DNA of 64,000 nucleotides. Origin: a bacterium (GTDB lineage: Bacteria > Verrucomicrobiota > Kiritimatiellia > CAIKKV01 > CAITUY01). The position numbers and the translations under genes are program-made. Shown in pieces: positions 1 to 7,430 of the stretch. The stretch lies in the NCBI GenBank assembly GCA_037143175.1, contig JBAWZF010000001.1, forward strand, positions 42,199 through 106,198, written 5' to 3'. Below the pieces are notes generated by a model that was not told the origin of the DNA, ran no database searches, and saw only the letters and a program-made list of their open reading frames with translations. Position 1 is the first letter of the stretch. Each line of letters begins with the position of its first letter.

Positions 1-659
1 ATCTGGGCCGTGATGTGCTGCAGCGGACGATTCAAGGCACTCGAATTGCCTTTCTAGTGGGGGTGGTGACTTCCTTAATTGCCATTCCCATAGGGGTATT
101 GCTTGGCTGTATTAGTGGTTATTTTGGAAAATGGGCCGACGATATCGTTGTTTGGGTATATTCCACGATCGAAAGCATCCCCGGTCTACTGTTTATACTG
201 GCGATTTCGATGGTAGTGGGAAAGGGGATCATGGGGGTCTATCTGGGGATTGGTCTTACTACCTGGGTGGGGTTGTGCAGGTTATTAAGGGCCGAAGTGA
301 TGAAACATCGGGATCGGGCTTATGTGTTGGCCGCCCGTTCGTTGGGGTATTCATCCTGGCGCATCATTTTCCGACATATTTTACCCAATGTTTTCCATAT
401 TGTTATTATTACCTTCTCCATTCGCTTCCCAGCTGCCATAGGGACCGAAGTCTTTATGAGTTTCCTCGGAATTGGAGTGCAGGGAGAGCCATCTTGGGGT
501 ATAATGATTGGAAATGCGCGTTTACGCCTCTGGCAGGGGGTATGGTGGGAAATGGCTGCTGTATCTGCCGCTATTCTGCTGGTTGTGCTGGCCTTCAATC
601 TGGTGGGAGACGCCTTGAGGGATGCGCTGGATCCAAGATTGAGATCGCGAGAAGTTTAA
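1..659 (+). CDS. ABC transporter permease, DppC/OppC type (5' end outside window)
   Basis: Inner-membrane permease subunit of a peptide or oligosaccharide ABC importer. The frame is open to the left edge: the residues before the first in-window GTG (position 15) read LGRDVLQR, matching the LGRDxxSR segment that precedes the permease domain in DppC/OppC, so the true start lies outside the window. About 218 residues remain, with several hydrophobic helices. The cytoplasmic EAA loop is visible as AARSLGYSSWRIIFRHILPN (Gly and LPN conserved), which docks on the ATPase. The C-terminus LGDALRDxLDPRLR-like (here VGDALRDALDPRLRSREV) is typical of the family's end. Partner permease, ATPase and binding-protein genes would be upstream. 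Substrate cannot be told from this fragment. Confidence 0.92.
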   Translation, partial: LGRDVLQRTIQGTRIAFLVGVVTSLIAIPIGVLLGCISGYFGKWADDIVVWVYSTIESIPGLLFILAISMVVGKGIMGVYLGIGLTTWVGLCRLLRAEVMKHRDRAYVLAARSLGYSSWRIIFRHILPNVFHIVIITFSIRFPAAIGTEVFMSFLGIGVQGEPSWGIMIGNARLRLWQGVWWEMAAVSAAILLVVLAFNLVGDALRDALDPRLRSREV

Positions 660-687
660 CGTAAGCGAAGAGACGGGAGTTCGATAT

Positions 688-2898
688 ATGATGCCGAAAT
701 CTACACTTAAAAAAGTAACCCATGAGGCCATTCTGGAATTTTTCCAGAAACCTGACTATACCCCGATGACGCTTGGCGAATTGACTGACATCTTTGACCT
801 CCGGGGAGCAGAGCGAAAGGCCTTGGTTGATATCCTTCACAAAATGGTTCTGAATGGTGAGATCGTCATCATTCGTAAGACCCGTTATTCCCTCGGGGCC
901 CCGGCTGATTTGGTTACCGGTCGGCTGGAAGTGAAACGTTCTGGTGGCGGCTATCTTACCAATTTGGATGGGGAGCTGACGGTGCGCATCGAGCGCGGTA
1001 ACCTGAGCACGGCCTTGCCGGGCGATCAAGTGGTGGTACGCTTGGAACCCCTTAAGCCGGGCACACCCGAATGGCAACGGCAAGGTGTGGTGATCCGAGT
1101 GGTGGAGCGTGGATCGCGGGTGGTTGTCGGAACCCTGAAAAGCACAGGAAAATTTCTTTATGTGCTCCCGCTTAACCCCTCTTATCAACAGGATTTTTAT
1201 GTGCCGGAGGCGAAGGGGGCTCAGATCAATGACCGCGTGGTCATCCAGTTTACCAACTGGGAAAACCGGCATGTCAATCCCGAGGCTGAGATCATTGAGG
1301 TGATTGGGCCGGCGGATAATCCGTCGCTGGATACATTAGCCGTGATGCGGCAATACGATTTGCCCCAGGAATTTTCAAGTGAAGTCATGCAGGAGGCTTC
1401 TGATACAGCCGCGCGGCTGACTCAGACTGGCAAGCGTCTGGATTTGCGCAGTAAATTTATCTTTACCGTAGACCCCGTCACGGCCAAGGATTTTGATGAT
1501 GCGCTATCGTTGGAGCATGACGAGGAAGGTCGCCGGGTGTTGGGTGTCCATATTGCCGATGTCTGTCACTTCGTAACCAAGGGTAATGCCCTTGATCGGG
1601 AGGCCATTGAGCGAGGAAATAGTGTTTATCTCCCCGACAAAGTGATACCGATGTTGCCCGAGGAGCTTTCAAACGGGCTTTGCAGTTTAAAACCCGATCA
1701 GGATAGGTTGGCGTTTTCCGCTTTTATGACCTTTGATCAGGTTGGTCGTATGATTTCGGCCCGGTTTGCCCGTACGATTATCCGCTCGCGGTTGCGTTTG
1801 AATTATGAGCAGGCTTTACAAGTGATTCAGACCCCGGCCGGAATGCATTGCAAGGTGGCGATGCCGCCCGAGGCCCGGCCGTTGATTCTGGAGGTTTACG
1901 AGTTGGCCATGCAACTTCGTGCCCGGCGCATGGCGCAGTGGGCACTGGATATTACGATGCCGGAAAATTCGGTCATTATCGGCAAGGATGGGATGATTGA
2001 GGATATCCGTCCTGTTGAAAATGATGTCTCTCATCAGATGATCGAGGAATGCATGGTTGCGGCCAATGAGGCTGTTGATCGGGAATTGAGCACGAAGGGG
2101 CGAGCGTTAATTCATCGTCTTCATGAAGAGCCAGATGCTGAAAAAATCGAGATGCTGACGGCCGATTTGCATGAGATGGGGTATCAGCCCGGGCAATTGA
2201 AGCATCGTCGTAATCTGATGGAATTCCTGGTTAGGATTAAGGATACGCCACTGGCTAACAGCGCCCAGATGGCGGTCTTGCGCAGTATGAAGCGGGCCAT
2301 CTATAGTTCAAAAGAGGGCGGGCATTTCGGTTTGGCAAAGAAATATTACGCTCATTTCACGTCGCCAATCCGTCGTTACCCCGATCTGATTGTACATCGG
2401 ATATTGGCAGCACTGCTTGAGGGGAAGAGTAGTCCTTACCCCAATCAGGAGTTGGAACGATTGGCTGTACACTGTTCCGAAACCGAGCAGGTGGCTCAGG
2501 CGGCGGAGCGCGAATTGCTGGAAATCAAGAAGTACCGTTTCCTTGCCCAGCAGATTGAACAACGAAATGTGCGGGTGTATGACGCCGTGGTCGTCAAAGT
2601 GATGAATTTCGGGCTTTTCATTGAGTTGGATGGGCTGGGAGTTCAAGGTCTGCTTCACTGTTCCGCCATCTCGGAAGCTTTTGTGCGATTCGATCCTGCG
2701 GCCAAGGCACTGCGAGCGGGGCAGGATTTGTATAAGTTGGGAACCCGGCTAAAGGTCATTCCCGTCAAAGTGGATTTCGATAAGCGACGCATTGATTTTG
2801 CCTTGCAGCGACCTGAGTCTGAAAAGACAAAGGGGGGGGGTAAGGGGGCAAGGCCGGCGCGTAATAGTGAGCAGGCTGGACGTAGGAGGCGGAGGTGA
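688..2898 (+). CDS. rnr: Ribonuclease R (RNB-family 3'-5' exoribonuclease)
   Basis: Processive hydrolytic 3'-5' exoribonuclease that degrades structured RNA. It has 736 residues. The order is an N-terminal winged-helix/cold-shock region (GRLEVKRSGGGY), the RNB catalytic domain, and a C-terminal S1 domain (about residues 629-710, VYDAVVVKVMNFGLFIEL) followed by a Lys/Arg-rich tail ending GRRRRR. The metal-binding acidic cluster DPVTAKDFDDA gives D262, D268, D270 and D271, with the spacing of the E. coli RNase II residues. HFTSPIRRYPDLIVHR is the second RNB signature. Two ATGs (688 and 691) follow a GGGAG ribosome site. The stop overlaps the GTG of the next gene, indicating translational coupling. 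Confidence 0.96.
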   Translation: MMPKSTLKKVTHEAILEFFQKPDYTPMTLGELTDIFDLRGAERKALVDILHKMVLNGEIVIIRKTRYSLGAPADLVTGRLEVKRSGGGYLTNLDGELTVRIERGNLSTALPGDQVVVRLEPLKPGTPEWQRQGVVIRVVERGSRVVVGTLKSTGKFLYVLPLNPSYQQDFYVPEAKGAQINDRVVIQFTNWENRHVNPEAEIIEVIGPADNPSLDTLAVMRQYDLPQEFSSEVMQEASDTAARLTQTGKRLDLRSKFIFTVDPVTAKDFDDALSLEHDEEGRRVLGVHIADVCHFVTKGNALDREAIERGNSVYLPDKVIPMLPEELSNGLCSLKPDQDRLAFSAFMTFDQVGRMISARFARTIIRSRLRLNYEQALQVIQTPAGMHCKVAMPPEARPLILEVYELAMQLRARRMAQWALDITMPENSVIIGKDGMIEDIRPVENDVSHQMIEECMVAANEAVDRELSTKGRALIHRLHEEPDAEKIEMLTADLHEMGYQPGQLKHRRNLMEFLVRIKDTPLANSAQMAVLRSMKRAIYSSKEGGHFGLAKKYYAHFTSPIRRYPDLIVHRILAALLEGKSSPYPNQELERLAVHCSETEQVAQAAERELLEIKKYRFLAQQIEQRNVRVYDAVVVKVMNFGLFIELDGLGVQGLLHCSAISEAFVRFDPAAKALRAGQDLYKLGTRLKVIPVKVDFDKRRIDFALQRPESEKTKGGGKGARPARNSEQAGRRRRR

Positions 2899-3917
2899 TT
2901 TTGAAACGATATTTCCGGGCTGTGTTAATTATCCTGGTGTCATGGGGCGGTCCGGTCATGGCGGGTGAGTCGCGGCTGGCGGATATTGACGCCCGTTTTA
3001 CGGCGTCGGAAACTCCGCTGTACATGGAATATGATGTCGGGTATCGCTTGCTTCATTTGGAACTTGCCCGAGTCGGGAAAATTGTGGCTTCGACGACCAT
3101 TGGAACGTGGCGACATCGCGTGACTGGGGAAAGCATTCCCGCCCTGTTTCTCGACATGAAAGTGGATTCGCCGGACAGTGGGAAGACCGGGGAGCGCAAC
3201 CGGGTGTCTATTCATGACCGGATTATCGCCGTCATGACCTTGCCGGAGATGAAAGCGTTGGTTTTCGCAAAGGTCACTGATGAATATTTACATCCCTTGA
3301 TTGGACGGAATAAAGATGCCCTGATTGTATCGGTGTATGACGCACAGGCGGGGCGCATGTCGTATTCCACCTGCAACCTGCAGACAGGGGTGAGCTCAAC
3401 GAATCTGGCTAATCCTGAAGCTTTGTTCGATTTGAGTCAGCGGATTAAGCCGGTGATGGATTTTCTGGTGAGTCAGCACCGTGAAGGGGCGAAAGCGGGG
3501 GCCGCTTCAGGGCAAGGACGGATCGTTGCCAATTTAGATGGGAAAGTTGTGGCGCTGCAGATTTTAACGAAGCCCGACCAGAGTCCTGCGTGTTTTGGTC
3601 GCCTGCATTTTGACACTACCCGTATCGTACCGGTCGCCGCGCCCGGGAGTTCCGTGAAGCCTCGGGAGTTTCATGCGTGGAGTTTGGATTTTAAAAAGCT
3701 GGCGGCCTTGCGTAAAGATGAGGCTCTCATCAAGGCGGCGCAGGAGGCTCCCATTGAATCCATTGTGCCGTTGGTAATGGATTACGAACTGGGCCTTGGG
3801 TGTGTACGAACCACCATGACTGCCATATATATGGGGGCGGCAGCATCACCCCCCGCTCCTCTAGTTTTGTCTAAAGGTCCAAAACCGGTGGCTCAGGAAA
3901 ATTCCAATACACACTAA
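2895..3917 (+). CDS. Secreted/periplasmic protein of unknown function
   Basis: A 340-residue protein that I do not recognise with confidence. The first ~23 residues (basic start, hydrophobic stretch, PVMAGES) look like a Sec signal peptide. The rest is beta-rich, with a pattern (YDVGYRLLHLELARVGKI, then an HDRIIAV segment) faintly like DUF3108 proteins; that is a guess. The start is ambiguous: GTG at 2895 has GGAGG at 2885-2889, and TTG at 2901 has a second GGAGG at 2891-2895. Either way it is coupled to rnr, so co-expression is likely. The last 57 bases overlap the 3' end of the convergent gtrA-like gene, and the final ~20 residues are low-complexity and may be dispensable. Confidence 0.8.
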   Translation: MILKRYFRAVLIILVSWGGPVMAGESRLADIDARFTASETPLYMEYDVGYRLLHLELARVGKIVASTTIGTWRHRVTGESIPALFLDMKVDSPDSGKTGERNRVSIHDRIIAVMTLPEMKALVFAKVTDEYLHPLIGRNKDALIVSVYDAQAGRMSYSTCNLQTGVSSTNLANPEALFDLSQRIKPVMDFLVSQHREGAKAGAASGQGRIVANLDGKVVALQILTKPDQSPACFGRLHFDTTRIVPVAAPGSSVKPREFHAWSLDFKKLAALRKDEALIKAAQEAPIESIVPLVMDYELGLGCVRTTMTAIYMGAAASPPAPLVLSKGPKPVAQENSNTH

Positions 3918-4313
3918 GCTTTCTGCGCAGAGTTTGGATAGACCTTCCACCAGGTGCACTTCCCAACCGGTCATGTGCTGGATCATCTCTGCCAGAGCCA
4001 GGGGAAGACTCTGGTTCTGGATGAAATACTGATGGAACAGCCATACAAGCAGGATGGATAGACAGTATGAGGCAATCCACACGATGCTAAATCGTGCGAT
4101 TTCGTGATGGGTCCCCGTTAGTTGTTTTCGGTCAAAAGTCCAGATTTTGTTGAACGTGAAGCTGAATAGGCCACCGCAGGGGCGACTGATGAGGTTAGCG
4201 ATTTCCGGAGAAAAATTTGCATAATGGATCAGGGCTCCATAAATAGCGAAATCCGTAAAGGTGCTACCCACGCCCACCGTAGCGTACTTTTTAATTTGAT
4301 TGAACCAATTCAT
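3861..4313 (-). CDS. GtrA-family membrane protein
   Basis: A small inner-membrane protein of 150 residues with four predicted hydrophobic segments. The family is thought to help move polyprenyl-linked sugars across the membrane or to interact with them during cell-surface glycan modification. Diagnostic stretches are YATVGVGSTFTDFAIY near the N-terminus, the basic loop FTFNKIWTF, and the closing FLSHRFWTFR, which repeats the F-N-K/R-x-W-T-F pattern of GtrA. It is convergent with, and overlaps by 57 bases, the secreted-protein gene at 2895-3917. No glycosyltransferase lies next to it; the closest is the ArnT-like fusion at 7427-9826. Confidence 0.88.
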   Translation of the reverse strand: MNWFNQIKKYATVGVGSTFTDFAIYGALIHYANFSPEIANLISRPCGGLFSFTFNKIWTFDRKQLTGTHHEIARFSIVWIASYCLSILLVWLFHQYFIQNQSLPLALAEMIQHMTGWEVHLVEGLSKLCAESLVCIGIFLSHRFWTFRQN

Positions 4314-4606
4314 GATGATTTAAGTGACTTTTACGGAAAACGGAACAGTTCAGCAATCCTAATACATTAAGCCTTCAAAGCTGCTGCCTTTTGCTTTTGC
4401 ATTTTTAGCCCGTGAATGTAGAATGCCAGCCTTTCTTAATCAGTTGAGTCAAGGTATGGGAAACACTTCACGATTTATATTCATCAAGAAGCTGAACCGA
4501 ATTCTATGCGGCCTTGGAACAAGTCGTGAGGCAGTTGATTTCATGATTCTTTAAAGACTATCGAAACGAGTGGAGGATAGGCGTTGATCGCCTAGTAGCA
4601 CGAGAT

Positions 4607-5005
4607 ATGAATCTGTTTGTATCAGGCCCATTAATGTTTGTGGAATTGGTTAAGGCATTGACGGGTAAATCCTATTCAACCAAGTTTGGTTCACTGAACG
4701 GGTATGCCCAGTTTGTGGTCAAAGATGAATGGCAGTCGGCCCTGGTCCCCTTTCCTGACAGGCAAGTAGACGGGGTGGTATATTTGGATGTGGATGAGGA
4801 TGCTTTAGTCAATTTAGATGCCTTTCAGGGGAAGCGCTTTGTCCGGGAAGAGGTCTCGATCGAAGGTGAAGGGGGGGAGTGGGTGGAAGCCCTCGCTTAC
4901 TGTTTGAAATTATCCCGGAAATCATTGCTTTCAGGGGTGGAGTGGGACGAGGATGTTTATCGCGAAAAACATTCGAAGAAAGTGTTGGACTCGTGTCGGA
5001 AATAA
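4607..5005 (+). CDS. Gamma-glutamylcyclotransferase-like (AIG2 family) protein
   Basis: 132 residues with the AIG2/GGCT fold pattern: N-terminal LFVSGPLMF in place of the usual LFVYGTLM, an EGVLY-like strand (VDGVVYLDV), and the central LDAFQGKRF where the family normally has LDAFEGxxY. The catalytic glutamate position therefore appears to be Gln, and the substrate loop Y-G-T is S-G-P, so canonical cyclotransferase activity is doubtful. The C-terminus (SGVEWDEDVYREKH) matches the family's tail. The start ATG at 4607 lacks a nearby Shine-Dalgarno sequence; GGAGGA at 4572-4577 is too far. The 3' end overlaps the regulator gene that follows. Confidence 0.75.
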   Translation: MNLFVSGPLMFVELVKALTGKSYSTKFGSLNGYAQFVVKDEWQSALVPFPDRQVDGVVYLDVDEDALVNLDAFQGKRFVREEVSIEGEGGEWVEALAYCLKLSRKSLLSGVEWDEDVYREKHSKKVLDSCRK

Positions 5006-5586
5006 CTGAATTCGATATTCGCGAAGGGGGTTATCTCCTGGCTGAAGTGCCGCGACTGACGTTTTCGCAGGTGTGCCGTAAAATTGGTAGGTCACCCCAT
5101 TTTTTGCGGAATTTTCAAATTAAATTGGGGCTTTACGTCCCCAAGGAGTCCGAAGGCTATTCGCCTGCGTATCTCCATTTTCTCGAAACCATTATTATTT
5201 TGCGGGCCTTTTCCGTGCCCCTCGAAGATATCGCCGAGCTTTTCGAGGCCGAGAAGCGTATTCTTCGTTTTCTGCGAATCGATTCGTTAACCATGTCGCC
5301 AACCTGGTATTTGGATCAATGTGGACGAAATGAGGAAAGCGCCAATCGCCTTTTACTCACGAATCAGGATTTAGGTGGCTCCATTAGCGAAGGGGGCGTA
5401 CAGTTTCATCTCGATTTCAGGGGCATGCATGGAGAGCTTTTTTCCGGTGCAGAAATGGGGCAGGATGCCAAATGCGTGATGGCGGCCTATGATACCCGGT
5501 TGGAAAAGGTCAGAAGCCGTGTTAAAACTGAAGAAGTCGTTTTGCGTCGTGCACTGGACTGGTCCGCCCGCTGGGAGACAAAGTAA
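4993..5586 (+). CDS. MerR-like helix-turn-helix protein
   Basis: About 197 residues. The frame is open further upstream inside the preceding gene, but GTG at 4993, with GAAGAAAG about ten bases before it, gives a start that overlaps the AIG2-like gene by 13 bases. An N-terminal winged-helix pattern resembles MerR regulators: LTFSQVCRKIGRSPHFLRNF, then a hydrophobic helix (FLETIIILRAF) and VPLEDIAELFEAEKRIL, as in MerR dimer-helix proteins. Typical MerR arginines and the YxxxDL motif are not all present, so the family call is tentative. The C-terminal ~90 residues have no recognised effector domain. It ends one base before the LptF/G start and may be co-transcribed with it. Confidence 0.65.
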   Translation: MSEITEFDIREGGYLLAEVPRLTFSQVCRKIGRSPHFLRNFQIKLGLYVPKESEGYSPAYLHFLETIIILRAFSVPLEDIAELFEAEKRILRFLRIDSLTMSPTWYLDQCGRNEESANRLLLTNQDLGGSISEGGVQFHLDFRGMHGELFSGAEMGQDAKCVMAAYDTRLEKVRSRVKTEEVVLRRALDWSARWETK

Positions 5587-5587
5587 C

Positions 5588-6703
5588 GTGAAGATTATTG
5601 ATCGATATATGCTGAAGCAGTACCTGATTCCGTTCGGGTATTGTTTCGTGGCGTTCAGCTTGCTCTATATTGTGCTCGATTTGTTTGACCGATTTTCAGA
5701 CTTTCTAGAAGTCAAAGCCCCGATCACAGACATCCTGCTGTATTATTGTTTTTTTCTTTTTAAAGTAAATGGGCACAATCCGTTTATTGTCGTGGTTCTG
5801 CCGATTGCTTTGCTGCTGGCGACTCTCTATACCATGACGATGTTTGCCCGGAATAACGAACTGACCGCCATGTGTGCCAGTGGGGTGAGTGTGCGCCGAT
5901 TGATGCTTCCCCTCATGGGTGTAGGCCTTTGTGCGAGTCTTTTCGGGGCTGTTGTTCAGGAAACAGTGGGGCCCGTCGCTACCCGCTGGGTAGCAGATTA
6001 CACTAAACAGGTGCTGAAACGATCCCCTGATTCTTCATTTGTTGTGCGGGATTATGTTTATCATACAGGGCCTTCACACCGGCAGTGGTTTGTGAAAGCT
6101 TTTGATCAGCGTACGCCCACCCGTTTGTCCGGCATTAAAGTCTCGCAGCAACGGACTGATGGCACGATCGAAATGGAAATTACAGCGGAGCGTGCGGAGT
6201 GGTTGGATGGCACGTGGTGGTTTTACGGGGTCCAAAAGAAAGAATTTGATGAAAAAGGTGATCCGCTGGGCCCGCCTTCCGTCCTGGTGGAACGGCCGAT
6301 GGAGATGACTGATTATCCTGAGAGACCGGATGATTTTGTGAATGAGATGAAGGACTCTGATTATCTTTCAACCATTGAAATGATTAGGATCATTCAGAAT
6401 CGGCCGAATGTTTCGGGTAAATGGGTCGCCTCGCGTCTGACCGATATTCATGGTCGTGTGGCAATGCCATGGTCTTGCCTTGTTCTCCTGCTGCTAGGGC
6501 TTCCTGCGACAGCGGGTGGGGCACGTAGCCCCGCCATGCGAAGCGTCGTGTTCGGGCTGGCCGCTTTGTTTAGTTTTTATTTCCTGGTGCAGTTCGGCCT
6601 GATTCTTGGAAAGCAAGAGATCATCGCGCCCTGGCTTGCCGGCTGGCTTCCTAACATCGTCTTCCTTGTGATTGGCGGTATTCTTACTTGGCGCTTGCGG
6701 TAA
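5588..6703 (+). CDS. LptF/LptG-family LPS export permease
   Basis: Inner-membrane permease of the LptB2FG machine that extracts lipopolysaccharide and passes it to the periplasmic bridge. GTG at 5588 gives 371 residues beginning KIIDRYMLKQYLIPFGY, the standard family start; the frame stays open upstream, but those residues are not family-like. There are three N-terminal transmembrane helices, with ARNNELTAMCASGVSVRRLM (the cytoplasmic coupling helix that contacts LptB), then a periplasmic beta-jellyroll (residues ~130-260) and three C-terminal helices. It sits alone, so its partner permease must be elsewhere. LptF and LptG cannot be told apart reliably here; the start resembles LptG. It implies an outer membrane with LPS. 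Confidence 0.9.
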   Translation: MKIIDRYMLKQYLIPFGYCFVAFSLLYIVLDLFDRFSDFLEVKAPITDILLYYCFFLFKVNGHNPFIVVVLPIALLLATLYTMTMFARNNELTAMCASGVSVRRLMLPLMGVGLCASLFGAVVQETVGPVATRWVADYTKQVLKRSPDSSFVVRDYVYHTGPSHRQWFVKAFDQRTPTRLSGIKVSQQRTDGTIEMEITAERAEWLDGTWWFYGVQKKEFDEKGDPLGPPSVLVERPMEMTDYPERPDDFVNEMKDSDYLSTIEMIRIIQNRPNVSGKWVASRLTDIHGRVAMPWSCLVLLLLGLPATAGGARSPAMRSVVFGLAALFSFYFLVQFGLILGKQEIIAPWLAGWLPNIVFLVIGGILTWRLR

Positions 6704-7430
6704 TTAGTTTCTTCCGCATGTACCACACGATTAGGGAGATGCCACCAAGTCCCAGCATGGCAGCGGTGATTTGTGCAATGGAATGCTGAAAGGTTGCCTT
6801 ATTAAAACCTTTTCCAAAGCTGCTGCCAATGGCGGCTACCATGATGGAACTGGGCAGGTATCCAAGAAATGAGCCCAGAAGGAAATAGCGGTGCTTCACT
6901 GGGGTTACCCCTAATATCAAGTTAGGAACAATCCCGGCAATCGGCAATTGACGCACCAGAAATATGGTAAAAGTGGATGGTTTTTTCAGCATGTTCCGGA
7001 GCCGCTGACTTTTCTCGATCCGTTTTTGCACCCAGTCACGCCCGCCCCATCGGGCAAAAACGAATGTGGCATAGGAACCGAATAGCGCGGAAAATTGCCC
7101 AATGACGCTTCCGGTCGTGAATCCAAATAGCACGCCTGCAAGCCCGCATAGCAACATGCGAGGGATGCCGATGGCGATCAAAGCAACACTGACAAGAAAG
7201 TAGATTGATGAGGCCCACATTCCTAGTTGGCTGATATAGGCTTTCCACGCTACATCACTTGTGAGTGACTTTAATGGGGTGAAATGGACTACAGCAATAC
7301 AAGCGACCACGATGAGGGCCATGAGCAGAAGCTTTTTCTCGGACTTACCAGCAGATTCGGCGGCCTCGATTTCTAACTCAATAGGAATGGGATCAGGTTC
7401 ATCATTTAGCCCGTTTTGTTCTAAGTTCAT
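6684..7430 (-). CDS. VTT/DedA-like (TVP38/TMEM64 family) membrane protein
   Basis: 248 residues: an acidic cytoplasmic N-terminus (about residues 1-32), a first transmembrane helix, and the VTT (SNARE-associated) core. The core signatures are GIPRMLLCGLAGVLFGF, the FxxARxxGR-like FVFARWGGRDWV, and RQLPIAGIVPNLILGVTPV followed by FLLGSFLGYLP. Members act as lipid scramblases or undecaprenyl-phosphate recyclers. It is the last gene of a minus-strand operon and its start overlaps (ATGA) the stop of the PAP2-glycosyltransferase gene, so a role in lipid-carrier turnover beside that enzyme is a reasonable inference. The 3' end overlaps the convergent LptF/G gene by 20 bases. Confidence 0.88.
   Translation of the reverse strand: MNLEQNGLNDEPDPIPIELEIEAAESAGKSEKKLLLMALIVVACIAVVHFTPLKSLTSDVAWKAYISQLGMWASSIYFLVSVALIAIGIPRMLLCGLAGVLFGFTTGSVIGQFSALFGSYATFVFARWGGRDWVQKRIEKSQRLRNMLKKPSTFTIFLVRQLPIAGIVPNLILGVTPVKHRYFLLGSFLGYLPSSIMVAAIGSSFGKGFNKATFQHSIAQITAAMLGLGGISLIVWYMRKKLITASAK

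Noticed and set aside
595..1272. Minus-strand frame of 225 codons opposite rnr
   Set aside because: Antisense shadow of the RNase R gene with no recognisable domain.
4456..4554. A 32-codon ATG-started frame in the gap before the AIG2-like gene
   Set aside because: No recognisable family, poor ribosome site and short length; chance is likely. The rest of 4314-4606 shows nothing clear.
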